Source of the DNA: an uncultured Duganella sp.
GTDB lineage: Bacteria; Pseudomonadota; Gammaproteobacteria; Burkholderiales; Burkholderiaceae
DNA length: 45,416 nt
Direction: 5' to 3'
Assembly: GCA_946482335.1 (NCBI GenBank)
Contig: CAMLRG010000017.1
Coordinates: forward strand, 1-45,416
The notes beneath the pieces are model-generated. The model was not told the DNA's origin. It saw nothing but the letters and a program-made list of their open reading frames with translations, and did no database searches. The position numbers and the translations under genes are program-made. Below, one piece after another: positions 16,055-24,169 of this stretch (position 1 is the first letter of the stretch; each line of letters starts with the position of its first letter).

Positions 16055-16342
16055 TCAAGTTTTGGAAATATGCAGCCGGATCACGCGGCGCGCGGGGCCG
16101 CCATCAGATGGCGGCATGGGCGGCGCCGGCGGGGGGGAAGAATCGCCGCAGCTGCCGCAGGATCCACAGCCGCTGCCGCAGCTCGATTCCGTGTTGAAGA
16201 AACGCGCCAGCCGCTGCTGCGGCAGGCCGCAGCGTGCCAGGGCGAACACGATGTGCTGGCGCCACGCGGCAGGCAGGTACTTCCGCGCCGCATGCAGCGC
16301 GGCCGCTGCCACGACGATGCCGACGATGATTTCCTGCCACAT
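16055..16342 (-). CDS. FeoB-associated Cys-rich membrane protein (DUF6587-like)
   Basis: This 95-residue protein begins with a membrane helix (MWQEIIVGIVVAAAALHAARKY). It continues with a short basic/amphipathic region (LARCGLPQQRLARFF), then a Gly/Ser/Cys cluster with Cys55, Cys59, Cys62 and Cys65, and a Pro-rich tail. It follows feoB by three bases, and small Cys-rich membrane proteins in this position are typical partners of FeoB. Here it occupies the place that FeoC holds in enterobacteria. A role as iron-delivering or redox partner of the ferrous permease is inference; the Cys cluster could bind Fe2+ or an Fe-S cluster. Confidence 0.8.
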   Translation of the reverse strand: MWQEIIVGIVVAAAALHAARKYLPAAWRQHIVFALARCGLPQQRLARFFNTESSCGSGCGSCGSCGDSSPPPAPPMPPSDGGPARRVIRLHISKT

Positions 16343-16345
16343 GGT

Positions 16346-18235
16346 TCAGGCCCCCAGCGCCAGCGCGACGCGGTATGTGATGAAGGTGGCGGCGTAGGCC
16401 AGGGCGAACATATAACCGGCCATCAACAGCGGATACTTCATCGAGTTGGTTTCGCGGCGCACCACGGACAGCGTGGACAGGCACTGCGGCGCGAACACGT
16501 ACCAGGCCAGCAGCGCCAGCGCGGTCGGCATGCCCCAGCTGGCCTGGATCACCGGGAGCAGCGTATTGGCCAGCTCGTCGCCGGTCTGCGACAGCGCATA
16601 CACGGTGCCCAGCGCCCCCACCGCCACTTCACGCGCCGCCATGCCCGGCACCAGGGCGATACAGATCTGCCAGTTGAAGCCGATCGGCGCGAAGACGAAT
16701 TCCAGCGCGCGGCCCAGCATACCGGCCACGCTGTAGTAAATCGGCGGGTAGCTGGCGCCTTCCGGTGCGCCGGGGAAGCTGGACAGGGCCCACAGCAGCA
16801 CCATCAGGGTCAGGATGGTGGTCCCCACGCGGGTCAGGAAGATCTTGGCGCGCTCATACAAGCCGATCGCCAGGTTGCGCATATGCGGCCAGTGGTAGGC
16901 CGGCAGTTCCAGCATCAGCGGCTGGTTGCGCTTGGCGCGCATGGAACGCTTCATGAACCAAGCCACCGCCATGGCAGAGATGATGCCGGCGAAGTAAAGG
17001 CAGAACAGCACCAGCCCTTGCAGGTTGAAGGCGCCCCACACTTCACGGTCGGGGATGAAGGCGGCAATCACCAGCGCGTACACCGGCAGGCGCGCCGAAC
17101 ACGTCATCAGCGGTGCGATCATGATGGTGACGATGCGGTCGCGCGGGTTCTGGATGGTGCGTGCGGCCATGATGCCGGGAATGGCGCAGGCGAACGACGA
17201 CAGCAGCGGGATGAAGGCGCGGCCCGACAGGCCGACACCGCCCATCAGGCGGTCGAGCAGGAAGGCTGCGCGCGGCAGGTAGCCGCAATCCTCCAGCACC
17301 AGGATGAAGAAGAACAGGATCAGGATCTGCGGCAGGAAGACCAGCACGGCGCCCACGCCGCCCAGCACGCCGTCCACCAGCAGGGAACGCAGCACGCCGT
17401 CCGCCATATGCTCCTTCAGCAGCGCGCCCATGCCTTCAACGCCGCCGCTGATCATGTCCATCGGCGTTTCGGCCCAGCTGAACACCGCCTGGAACACGAA
17501 GAACATCAGCACGGCCAGGATGACCGGGCCCAGTACCGGGTGCAGCACGATATGGTCGATCTTCTCGGTGCGGTTGCCGCGGTCGTCGGCATCCTTCACG
17601 CATACCGACAGGATGCGGCGCACTTCGCGCTGGGTTTCCTCCACCGATACCGCATCGATCGCCGACAGCGGGTTCGATACGCTTTCGTGGAAAGGCCACA
17701 TGGCGTCGAGCGCATCGACCAGGGCTTTTTCGCCACCGCTCTTCACCGCCACGGTTTCCACCACCGGCATGCCCAGTTCCTGCGACAGGCGGGCCGCATC
17801 GATCACGATGCCGCGCTTGCCCGCCACGTCGACCATGTTCAGGCACAGCAGCATGGGCAAGCCCAGGCGCTTGATTTCCAGTACCAGGCGCAGGTTCAGG
17901 CGCAGGTTGGTGGCATCGACCACGCAGGCCACCACGTCGGGCGAACGCTCGCCGGCGCGCAGGCCGGCCACCACGTCGCGCGTGATTTCCTCATCGGGGG
18001 TGTGGGCCGACAGGCTGTAGGCGCCCGGCAGGTCGAGCAAACGGAAGCTGTGGCCGGCGCCGGACGTGAACTGGCCTTCCTTGCGCTCGATGGTCACGCC
18101 GGCATAGTTGGCGACTTTCTGGCGCGCGCCGGTCAGGTGGTTGAACAGCGCGGTCTTGCCGCAATTGGGGTTGCCCAGCAGGGCGACCATTGGCTGCTGC
18201 GCAAGCGCTTGCGCAGCCTTTTCTACTGCACCCAT
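16346..18235 (-). CDS. feoB: Ferrous iron transporter FeoB
   Basis: This 629-residue inner-membrane Fe2+ permease has an N-terminal G domain. G1 is GNPNCGKT (21-28), G3 is DLPG (68-71), and the NKxD-type box is NMVD (133-136). The Feo-specific switch regions are VANYAGVTIERKEG and DEEITRDVV. The membrane part carries FLPQILILFFFILVLEDCGYLPRAAFLLDR-type Gate motifs, with the conserved Cys in LEDCGYLPRAAF and another in SSFACAIPGIMAARTI. It is shorter than E. coli FeoB (773) but normal for the compact betaproteobacterial form. It is transcribed with feoA (3-base gap) and the Cys-rich partner, behind a Fur box. Confidence 0.97.
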   Translation of the reverse strand: MGAVEKAAQALAQQPMVALLGNPNCGKTALFNHLTGARQKVANYAGVTIERKEGQFTSGAGHSFRLLDLPGAYSLSAHTPDEEITRDVVAGLRAGERSPDVVACVVDATNLRLNLRLVLEIKRLGLPMLLCLNMVDVAGKRGIVIDAARLSQELGMPVVETVAVKSGGEKALVDALDAMWPFHESVSNPLSAIDAVSVEETQREVRRILSVCVKDADDRGNRTEKIDHIVLHPVLGPVILAVLMFFVFQAVFSWAETPMDMISGGVEGMGALLKEHMADGVLRSLLVDGVLGGVGAVLVFLPQILILFFFILVLEDCGYLPRAAFLLDRLMGGVGLSGRAFIPLLSSFACAIPGIMAARTIQNPRDRIVTIMIAPLMTCSARLPVYALVIAAFIPDREVWGAFNLQGLVLFCLYFAGIISAMAVAWFMKRSMRAKRNQPLMLELPAYHWPHMRNLAIGLYERAKIFLTRVGTTILTLMVLLWALSSFPGAPEGASYPPIYYSVAGMLGRALEFVFAPIGFNWQICIALVPGMAAREVAVGALGTVYALSQTGDELANTLLPVIQASWGMPTALALLAWYVFAPQCLSTLSVVRRETNSMKYPLLMAGYMFALAYAATFITYRVALALGA

Positions 18236-18238
18236 TAT

Positions 18239-18511
18239 TTATTCCGGTTGGATCGAGATCAGCGCGGCTTCGAAGCGGCGCAGGGCAAAGGTGGCATTGC
18301 CGACTTTGATGGCGAGCGGCTCCCCGCCGGGCAGGCCGCGCTTGAGCATGCGGATGCGCTCGCCGGGCACGAAGCCCAGCTCCATCAGGCGGCGCGCCAG
18401 GTCGGCGCCGTCTTCGGTATCTTCGGGATTGCCTGGCGCGATATGGATCACCGTTCCGCTCTGCCCCACCGGCAGGGAATCAAGCTTGATCAGGGTAGGA
18501 GAAAGGGTCAT
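18239..18511 (-). CDS. feoA: Ferrous iron transport protein A
   Basis: This 90-residue SH3-like FeoA domain protein has PVGQSGTVIHIA, LARRLMELGFVPGERIRML and PLAIKVGNATFALRRFEAALI, which are the standard FeoA blocks. I chose the ATG at 18511 (MTLSPTLIK), with GGAAAG 7 bases upstream, instead of the upstream start at 18580. The longer version would read through the Fur-box region. FeoA interacts with and supports FeoB. It is first in feoA-feoB-Cys-rich partner, with bfd diverging on the other side. Confidence 0.95.
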   Translation of the reverse strand: MTLSPTLIKLDSLPVGQSGTVIHIAPGNPEDTEDGADLARRLMELGFVPGERIRMLKRGLPGGEPLAIKVGNATFALRRFEAALISIQPE

Positions 18512-18548
18512 GGCGAACTTTCCAGGGCGTAATGCATCCGCAGCATTA

Positions 18549-18567
18549 TAAATGAGAATGGTTTTCA
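18549..18567. promoter_or_regulatory. Fur box upstream of feoA
   Basis: The core TGAGAATGGTTTTCA (18551-18565) matches the 7-1-7 Fur pattern TGATAATNATTATCA at 12 of 15 positions. It lies about 40-55 bases upstream of the feoA ATG. Iron-replete Fur would repress the feo operon. Confidence 0.7.
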
Positions 18568-18611
18568 ATTTCGCTTGCATTGTAGCCGTGTTCGGGTAGA
18601 ATGGAAACCGT

Positions 18612-18630
18612 AATGATAATGATTCTCATT
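18612..18630. promoter_or_regulatory. Fur box upstream of bfd
   Basis: AATGATAATGATTCTCATT (18612-18630) is close to the classic 19-base Fur consensus built from GATAAT hexamers. It lies 39 bases upstream of the bfd ATG in the feoA/bfd divergent intergenic region, about 63 bases from the other Fur site. It is the best-matching of the three Fur sites in the window. Confidence 0.85.
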
Positions 18631-18668
18631 GCGAGGATCGCAATCTTAGCCAGAAGGTAATTTCCGAA

Positions 18669-18878
18669 ATGATCGTTTGTGTCTGCAACAACATCTCTGA
18701 TCGAGAAATCCGCCAAGCCATAGATATGGGTATCAGCTCCATGGACGAGTTGCGCGAAGCGCTCGGCGTGGCCACCTGCTGCGGCAATTGCCTCAGCTAT
18801 GCAGTGGAAGTGCTGGATGAACATATGGGCAGCGGACTGCAGGAGACTGTGCTCAAGCGCCCATCACTGACCGTGTAA
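18669..18878 (+). CDS. bfd: Bacterioferritin-associated ferredoxin
   Basis: This 69-residue [2Fe-2S] protein (Fer2_BFD) donates electrons to bacterioferritin to release stored iron. The cluster ligands are Cys4 and Cys6 (MIVCVCNNIS) and Cys38 and Cys41 (CCGNC), with an extra Cys37. The spacing is identical to E. coli Bfd. It is under a strong Fur box, as expected for a gene induced in iron starvation. It is followed after 10 bases by a tonB gene with an AAGGAG ribosome-binding site that overlaps the bfd stop region. Its partner bfr is 4 kb downstream. Confidence 0.95.
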   Translation: MIVCVCNNISDREIRQAIDMGISSMDELREALGVATCCGNCLSYAVEVLDEHMGSGLQETVLKRPSLTV

Positions 18879-18888
18879 GGAGCGCTTG

Positions 18889-19569
18889 ATGCAGACGATG
18901 ACTTTCCCGGCCGGGGGCGGCTTCGCCTCCAGCCCCGCTGGCAGCGACAAGCTGACCAAGATCGCGGTAGTCGTCGCCCTGCATGCAGCCCTGGGCTATG
19001 CCTTTGTCAACGGCACCATGCACCGCCTGGTGGACCGTCTTCCTGAAGTCGTCAATGTTACCTTTGTGGCGCCACCGCCGCCCCCTCCGCCTGCCGCCCA
19101 GCCCAAGACGGTAGCAGTCGCGCCGAAAGCGCCTTCCATTTCCCCGCCGCCGTTGCCGATACTGCCCGTGGTGATCGAGAACACCATTACGCCGCCTGTG
19201 CAGGCGCGCGTGACCGAGGCTGCGCCGGCAACGCCGGTCGCTGCGGCGCCGGTGGCAGCCGCACCGGCGGCGCCTGCCGTGCCGGCAGGGCCGCGCGTGG
19301 TGTCGGCGGTCGAATATATCCGCGCACCGCAACCGGTGTACCCGTCGGTCTCGCGCCGCATGGGGGAGCAAGGCGTGGTTACGTTGCGCGTGCTGGTCAA
19401 TGAAAAGGGGCATGCCGAACAGGCGTCGGTGCAGAAGTCTTCCGGCTCCTCCAACCTGGACGAAGCGGGCCGCGCGGCCGTGATGCGCGCACTGTTCAAG
19501 CCGTACGTGGAGGATGGCAAGGCGCAGCCGGTGTATGTTGTGGTGCCGATTAATTTTCAGATGTCCTGA
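18889..19569 (+). CDS. tonB: Energy transducer TonB
   Basis: This 226-residue TonB-family protein has an N-terminal cytoplasmic segment and a single membrane anchor (LTKIAVVVALHAALGYAFV). A long Pro/Ala-rich periplasmic spacer (a run of seven Pro, then PKTVAVAPKAP and SISPPPLPILPVV) follows. The C-terminal TonB domain contains APQPVYPSVSRRMGEQGVV, LRVLVNEKGHAEQASVQKSS and KPYVEDGKAQPVYVVVPI. It energises outer-membrane receptors such as Fiu. The ATG at 18889 has AAGGAG upstream. No exbB/exbD is present in the window. Its 3' end meets a REP-like hairpin shared with convergent piuC. Confidence 0.95.
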   Translation: MQTMTFPAGGGFASSPAGSDKLTKIAVVVALHAALGYAFVNGTMHRLVDRLPEVVNVTFVAPPPPPPPAAQPKTVAVAPKAPSISPPPLPILPVVIENTITPPVQARVTEAAPATPVAAAPVAAAPAAPAVPAGPRVVSAVEYIRAPQPVYPSVSRRMGEQGVVTLRVLVNEKGHAEQASVQKSSGSSNLDEAGRAAVMRALFKPYVEDGKAQPVYVVVPINFQMS

Positions 19570-19570
19570 A

Positions 19571-19628
19571 AACCGGTAAACCGGTGTCTGACCCGGAGGG
19601 TCAGACACCTGACCCCGGTTTTCCGGTT
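19571..19628. repeat. REP-like double-stem element between convergent tonB and piuC
   Basis: The inner stem is 12 perfect base pairs with a 3-base loop: GGTGTCTGACCC (19583-19594), GGA, then its complement (19598-19609). It is enclosed by outer inverted arms AACCGGTAAACCGG (19571-19584) and CCGGTTTTCCGGTT (19615-19628), with one mismatch. The element exactly fills the space between the tonB stop and the piuC stop. The same GGTCTGACCC stem and AACCGGTAAACCGG arm recur at 34997-35168. It likely also acts as a bidirectional transcription-blocking hairpin. Confidence 0.85.
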
Positions 19629-20309
19629 CTAAAGATCCGCCCACATCCGCAGCAGGTTATGGTAATGCCCGGCCAGTCCGACCGTAGCCTCATCGTCCCC
19701 ATGCGCCGCACGCAGCTTCTGGATATTCTGGTCCAACTCGTACAGCATGGTGCGCTTCCAGTCATCGCGCACCATCGACTGCGTCCACAGGAACGACGCG
19801 ACCCGCTCGCCTGAGGTCACCGGATTGACGCGGTGCACGCTGCTGGCCGGATAGATGATCGCGTCCCCCGCCGGCAGCTTGACCTCATGCGCCCCATAAC
19901 TGTCCATCACCGTCAGCTCCCCGCCCTCATACTCCTCCGGATCGGACAGGAACACCGTGGTCGACACGTCGGAACGCATCACATCCGACGACCCGGTCAT
20001 ATGCCGGATCGCCCCGTCGATATGCAAGCCGTAGGTCTCGCCGCCCGCGTAGCTGTTGAAGTAAGGCGGCAAGATCTTCAAAGGCAGCGCCGCCGAATAG
20101 AACAGCGGGTTCTTCGCCAGCGCCCTGATGATGATATCCCCGAGCTCCAGCGCCAGCGGCGCCCCTTCCGCGATCTGCCGGTTGCGCTTGACTTGCGCAC
20201 CCTGCGTTCCCACGCTGGCGCGGCCGTCGATCCATTCGGCGGTCGCCAGCCGTTGGCGGATGGTCTTGACTTGCTCCGGCGTCAGCACACCGGGGATATG
20301 CAGCATCAT
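19629..20309 (-). CDS. piuC: Fe2+/2-oxoglutarate-dependent dioxygenase, PKHD-type (PiuC/YbiX)
   Basis: This 226-residue PKHD-type hydroxylase is the usual companion of catecholate-siderophore receptors. Iron ligands are His96 and Asp98 ([10 protein letters not shown]) and His159 (SSVHRVNPV), with the 2-oxoglutarate-binding Arg169 (GERVASF). The N-terminus [14 protein letters not shown] and the R-N-R-Q motif at about 42-45 match YbiX. It starts two bases after the fiu stop, so the two genes form an operon under the Fur box upstream of fiu. Its substrate is not established in the family. Confidence 0.93.
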   Translation of the reverse strand: MMLHIPGVLTPEQVKTIRQRLATAEWIDGRASVGTQGAQVKRNRQIAEGAPLALELGDIIIRALAKNPLFYSAALPLKILPPYFNSYAGGETYGLHIDGAIRHMTGSSDVMRSDVSTTVFLSDPEEYEGGELTVMDSYGAHEVKLPAGDAIIYPASSVHRVNPVTSGERVASFLWTQSMVRDDWKRTMLYELDQNIQKLRAAHGDDEATVGLAGHYHNLLRMWADL

Positions 20310-20311
20310 GG

Positions 20312-22606
20312 TCAGTAGCGGAAGTTCGCGGTCAGAATGGCGGTACGGCCCACGCCGACGCCGGCGTAATGGTTGGAACCGACCTTGTCGAAGTACATCT
20401 TGTTGGTCAGGTTCTGCACGTTCAGCTGCACGCTGATGTGCTTGTCCACATCATAGCTCGCCATCGCATCGTAGCGGGTGTAGCCCGGTACGAATTTGGT
20501 GTTGTTGATATTACCCCAAACTTTGGACACCGCATTCACACCGCCGCCGATGACCAGGCGCGGCATCAGCGTGTAGGAAGTCCACAGCGAAGCGCTGTGC
20601 TTCGGCGTTGCCGGGAAAGCGTTGCCGTTGAATGGGGAAGCCACGTACACCGGCTTGGCCGCGGTGCCGACGTTCACGAAGCCGTTGTCGTCCACTTCGG
20701 AGTCGAGCCAGGTATAGCCGCCGAACACTTGCCAGTTGGCGCTCAGCGCGCCGCTCACGCCCATTTCGAAGCCCTTGACGGACTTCTTGCCAACGTTCTG
20801 GGTCGTGCCGTCCACGTTGGTGACGCGGGCATTGTTCATCTTGCTGGAGAAGACCGCGCCGCTGATCGACAGCTTGCGCGCCAGGATCTCCCACTTGGTG
20901 CCCAGTTCGAAATTCTTGCTGTCCTGCGGTTTCAGGTTCTGCACGGCGACCGACAGGCCGTCCAGGCCGTCGCCGCCGTCGTTGCCCGGCGGGGTCGACG
21001 AGGTGCCATAAGAAACGTAGATGCTGCTGTTGGCGGCGGGTTTGTACACCAGGCCCGCCTGGTAGTTGGCGAAGCTGGATTTGTTTTCCGCGTCGATGGC
21101 AGCCACCACCGGGGTTGCCGCAGTATTGGCGTTGGTATGCAGCTTGCTGCGGAACTCGTCCCAGCGCAAGCCCACGTTGAGCAGCCACTGGGGATTGAAC
21201 TCGATGGTGTCGAAGGCGTACACGGAACGGGTGTTGCTGTGCACGTTGGTATTGTTCGGCGCGACGTTGCGCACCTGGCCGGTGGTCCAGGGGTCGTAGG
21301 GATTCGGGTTGACCAGGGTGGTGCAGTTGTACAGGGTCGCCGCGCCTGCGGTCGGGCAGGTGCTGGTCTTGGTCAGCGGGTTGTTGGTACCCGGGGTGAA
21401 ATTGTAGGTCGCGCGCTCGGTCAGTTCACGCGCCACTTCGACACCGGTGGTGAAGCTGTGCTTGATGCCGGCGGCAACGACGGAGCCGGTCAGGCTGGAG
21501 GCGTTGGCCAGCGATTCGGTTTCGGCGTTGCGGCTGTTATGGCGGCGCCATACGGTGCCGTACAACACCACGTTGCCCTTGGAGTCGTCCGGCAAGGTGT
21601 AGACGTAATGGTTGTTGGTCTTGCCGTAGCGGGTCACGTTGCGGAACGCCAGGCCGTTGGCGAATTCGTGTTTGAGGTCGATGGTGGCGATGTCGGACTT
21701 GTTGTCGCGGAAGTCGCGGTCGACCAGGCCGTAGAAAGTGTCGCGTGCCACGCCCACGGGCTTGCCGGCGCCGTTCCTGGCGACGTTGGCGCCGCTGGTG
21801 AACGGGTTATCGAACGGCAGGCCGGCATCGGGCAGCTCGCTCGACTTGAAATGGTAGTAGCTCAGGTTGACCCTGGTCGGGCCGGCCAGGCCGAAGGCCA
21901 CGCTCGGCGCGAAGCCCCAGCGGTCGCCGTACACTTCCTTATGGTGGCCGGCGACGTGGTTTTCATGCGCCATCAGGTTGAGCCGCACGGCGGCGTTGTC
22001 GCCGATGGTGCGGTTCACGTCGGCGGTGGCGCGGCGGTATTGTGCGCTGCCCAGGCCTACGCTGGCATTGCTGAAGTTCTCGGCCTTGGCGCTCTTCGAC
22101 ACCATGTTCACGCCGCCACCGGCGGAAGAACGGCCGCCGTACGCCGAGTTCGGTCCCTTGACCACTTCGATCTGCTCCAACGCAAAGATTTCGCGCGACT
22201 GGGAGCCGCTGTCGCGGATGCCGTCGATATAGGTGTCGGTCTGCGCGTTGTAGCCGCGGATGAACAAGTTGTCGCCGACCGGCTGGCCGCCTTCCGCCGC
22301 GCCGACGGTAATGCCTGGCACGGTGCGCAGCGCGTCGGTCAGCGAAGTGGCGCCGGTCTGGGAAATGACGTCGGCGGGGATCACGGTGACCGATTTCGGG
22401 GTGTCCAGCAGCGGGGCGGTGAACTTGTCGGAGGCCGACTTCCTGACCTGGAAGTCATTGCCATTCTGGCCGGTGACGACCACTTCCTGCATTTTCTGCT
22501 CCGGGGCGGCGGCGTTGGGTTCGGCTTGGGCGACAGGCATCGCCAGGGTAGCGGCGAGGGCGGCAAACGTAGCCGGCGCGTGTTTGCGACTCTTGATGAA
22601 CGACAT
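20312..22606 (-). CDS. fiu: TonB-dependent catecholate siderophore receptor Fiu
   Basis: This 764-residue outer-membrane receptor has a signal peptide ending MPVAQAEP. The TonB box region has QEVVVTG, and the siderophore-receptor plug has [49 protein letters not shown] and [21 protein letters not shown] long barrel ends in TANFRY with a terminal aromatic. The plug features and the piuC neighbour are those of E. coli Fiu, which takes up monomeric catechols such as dihydroxybenzoylserine. A Fur box lies 35-53 bases upstream of the ATG. Confidence 0.92.
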   Translation of the reverse strand: MSFIKSRKHAPATFAALAATLAMPVAQAEPNAAAPEQKMQEVVVTGQNGNDFQVRKSASDKFTAPLLDTPKSVTVIPADVISQTGATSLTDALRTVPGITVGAAEGGQPVGDNLFIRGYNAQTDTYIDGIRDSGSQSREIFALEQIEVVKGPNSAYGGRSSAGGGVNMVSKSAKAENFSNASVGLGSAQYRRATADVNRTIGDNAAVRLNLMAHENHVAGHHKEVYGDRWGFAPSVAFGLAGPTRVNLSYYHFKSSELPDAGLPFDNPFTSGANVARNGAGKPVGVARDTFYGLVDRDFRDNKSDIATIDLKHEFANGLAFRNVTRYGKTNNHYVYTLPDDSKGNVVLYGTVWRRHNSRNAETESLANASSLTGSVVAAGIKHSFTTGVEVARELTERATYNFTPGTNNPLTKTSTCPTAGAATLYNCTTLVNPNPYDPWTTGQVRNVAPNNTNVHSNTRSVYAFDTIEFNPQWLLNVGLRWDEFRSKLHTNANTAATPVVAAIDAENKSSFANYQAGLVYKPAANSSIYVSYGTSSTPPGNDGGDGLDGLSVAVQNLKPQDSKNFELGTKWEILARKLSISGAVFSSKMNNARVTNVDGTTQNVGKKSVKGFEMGVSGALSANWQVFGGYTWLDSEVDDNGFVNVGTAAKPVYVASPFNGNAFPATPKHSASLWTSYTLMPRLVIGGGVNAVSKVWGNINNTKFVPGYTRYDAMASYDVDKHISVQLNVQNLTNKMYFDKVGSNHYAGVGVGRTAILTANFRY

Positions 22607-22640
22607 GGTTAGTAATTGATAGTTAAAGATATGAAACGCA

Positions 22641-22659
22641 AATGATAATTGTTTTCATT
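22641..22659. promoter_or_regulatory. Fur box upstream of fiu-piuC
   Basis: AATGATAATTGTTTTCATT (22641-22659) contains the core TGATAATTGTTTTCA, matching the 7-1-7 Fur consensus at 13 of 15 positions. It lies in the fiu/bfr divergent intergenic region, nearer to fiu. Control of fiu-piuC is likely; bfr, about 105 bases away, may be unaffected. Confidence 0.8.
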
Positions 22660-22764
22660 TACATTAGCAATGTCGTTAGCAATCCTATGTTGCCCGGATG
22701 ACTAGGTAAGTACCCACCTTCGTGGCAGAATGGCATTATTCCCAACCGATAAGAAGGAAACCCC

Positions 22765-23241
22765 ATGAAGGGCGACAAAGATGTTATCCGTCTGCTGAAT
22801 GCGCAGCTGACCAATGAATTGACGGCGATCAACCAGTACTTCCTGCATGCGCGCATGTACCGCCACTGGGGCCTGGACAAGTTGGGCAAGAAGGAATACG
22901 ACGAATCGATCGGCGAAATGAAGCACGCCGACCGCCTGATCGACCGCATCCTGATGCTGGACGGCCTGCCCAACCTGCAGGCGCTGCACAAGGTGCTGGT
23001 CGGCGAAAACACGGAAGAAATGCTGGCGGCCGACCTCAAGCTGGAGAAAGGCGCCCACGTGACCGTCAAGGAAGGCATTGCGCATTCCGAGAAGGTGGGC
23101 GATTACGTCTCGCGCGACCTGCTGCTCGACATCCTGAAGGATACCGAGGAGCATATCGAGTGGCTGGAAACCCAGCTCGACCTGATCGGCAAGATCGGCA
23201 TCCAGAACTACCTGCAGTCGCAGATGTCTGAAGAAGAATAA
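22765..23241 (+). CDS. bfr: Bacterioferritin
   Basis: This 158-residue haem-containing iron-storage subunit is of the 24-mer type. Haem ligand Met52 is present (EMKHAD). Ferroxidase ligands Glu18, Glu51, His54, Glu94 and His130 are present; at the sixth position, Glu127 in E. coli, this protein has Thr (KDTEEH). The start [20 protein letters not shown] and the end [12 protein letters not shown] are standard. An AAGGAAA ribosome-binding site precedes the ATG. It works with Bfd, encoded 4 kb upstream. It is followed after two bases by an AraC-family gene that may be co-transcribed. Confidence 0.95.
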   Translation: MKGDKDVIRLLNAQLTNELTAINQYFLHARMYRHWGLDKLGKKEYDESIGEMKHADRLIDRILMLDGLPNLQALHKVLVGENTEEMLAADLKLEKGAHVTVKEGIAHSEKVGDYVSRDLLLDILKDTEEHIEWLETQLDLIGKIGIQNYLQSQMSEEE

Positions 23242-23243
23242 GC

Positions 23244-23717
23244 ATGGATCCGGTCGTGCTGCGCCGGCTGCTGCGCGCAAAGGACCGGATGGATGCCGCC
23301 TCGCACGAGGAATGGCCGGTCAGCCGCCTGGCGGAAGTGAGTTGTGTTTCCGCCACCCACTTCGCGCGCGCCTTCAAGCAAGCGTTCGGCCTGCCGCCCC
23401 ACCGCTACCTGCTGACCCGCCGCATCGAACGCGCCGTCACGCTGCTGCGCGAAACCGACCTGCCCATCACCGATATCGCCTTCAGCACCGGCTGGCGCAG
23501 CCTGGGCACGTTCGGCCGCACCTTCCGCGACATCACCGGCCGGAACCCGGGCGAGATCCGGGAGCAGGAGCGCGGCACGCCGGGCCAGCCCGGTGCGGTG
23601 CCCGCCTGCGTGCTGAGTGCCGCGCACCGGCCCCACCTCACAATGGCAGTTTCGGAGAAGCGGCGCCAGGAGGCCGTCCCTACAATGGGGGCTCAACTTA
23701 AGGAGACCACCCCATGA
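23244..23717 (+). CDS. Helix-turn-helix regulator, AraC family (DNA-binding domain only)
   Basis: This 157-residue protein consists of the AraC DNA-binding domain without an effector domain. The first HTH is WPVSRLAEVSCVSATHFARAFKQAFG. The linker RYLLTRRIERAVTLLRETDL follows. The second HTH, ITDIAFSTGWRSLGTFGRTF, ends with GRNPGEIREQ. A poorly structured C-terminal extension of about 45 residues follows. It starts two bases after bfr and overlaps the VOC gene by four bases (ATGA), so it is probably translated from the bfr transcript and coupled to the VOC protein. AraC-only regulator plus VOC protein pairs are common and suggest it controls that gene. Confidence 0.88.
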   Translation: MDPVVLRRLLRAKDRMDAASHEEWPVSRLAEVSCVSATHFARAFKQAFGLPPHRYLLTRRIERAVTLLRETDLPITDIAFSTGWRSLGTFGRTFRDITGRNPGEIREQERGTPGQPGAVPACVLSAAHRPHLTMAVSEKRRQEAVPTMGAQLKETTP

Positions 23718-24136
23718 CCCAAGGTATTCAAACAGCCGGCCTGTATGTACGCGACCAGGATGAAGCGCTGGCTTTCTACGTCGACAAGCTCGGCTTCCGC
23801 GTCCACACCGATGTGCGCAACGGCGGCTACCGCTGGCTCACCGTGCAGCATCCGGACCAGCCGTCATTCCAGCTGGGATTGAACGTGCCCGGTCCGCCGA
23901 TCCACGATGCGGCGACCGCCCAGGCATTGCGGGAACTGGTGGCCAAGGGCGCCATGCCGCCCCTGGTGCTCGAAGTGGACGATTGTTTCGCCGCTTACGA
24001 CAAGCTGCACCAGCGCGGCGTGGAGTTCACGCAGGAGCCGGTGGAACGCTACGGCACGGTCGATGCCGGCTTCCGCGATCCTTCCGGCAACGGCTGGAAA
24101 ATGATCCAGACGCGCCGCAAGGTGGCGGCAGCCTAG
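23714..24136 (+). CDS. VOC-family (glyoxalase/bleomycin-resistance-type) protein
   Basis: This 140-residue protein is of the vicinal-oxygen-chelate fold with two beta-alpha-beta-beta-beta modules. The first is IQTAGLYVRDQDEALAFYVDKLGF; the second is PPLVLEVDDCFAAYDKLHQRGVEF, ending in FRDPSGNGWKMIQ. The DPxGN motif near the C-terminus is typical. Family roles range from glyoxalase to antibiotic binding to dioxygenase, and no substrate can be assigned. It is coupled to the upstream AraC-type gene by an ATGA overlap. AAGGAGA lies 8 bases before the start. Confidence 0.88.
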   Translation: MTQGIQTAGLYVRDQDEALAFYVDKLGFRVHTDVRNGGYRWLTVQHPDQPSFQLGLNVPGPPIHDAATAQALRELVAKGAMPPLVLEVDDCFAAYDKLHQRGVEFTQEPVERYGTVDAGFRDPSGNGWKMIQTRRKVAAA

Positions 24137-24147
24137 GCGCCCTGCCC

Positions 24148-24169
24148 TGGGGCCTCATTCCAGGCCCCA
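24148..24169. terminator. Hairpin between convergent VOC gene and fructokinase
   Basis: An 8-bp perfect stem TGGGGCCT/AGGCCCCA (24148-24155 and 24162-24169) with a 6-base loop covers the last codons of the minus-strand kinase, just beyond the VOC stop. No U-tract follows on either strand, so it may slow transcription or be coincidental. Confidence 0.35.

Noticed and set aside
16030..16056. FNR/Anr site (TTGATCTAGGGCA on the minus strand) before DUF2946
   Set aside because: Only one half-site is good; the second half lacks ATCAA, so the dyad is not supported.
15962..18532. 856-codon plus-strand open frame opposite feoB/feoA
   Set aside because: Composition is His/Gln/Arg-rich, no domains are visible, and the minus strand encodes unmistakable FeoA and FeoB.
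20369..22612. 747-codon plus-strand open frame opposite fiu
   Set aside because: Antisense shadow of the receptor gene with no protein-like features.
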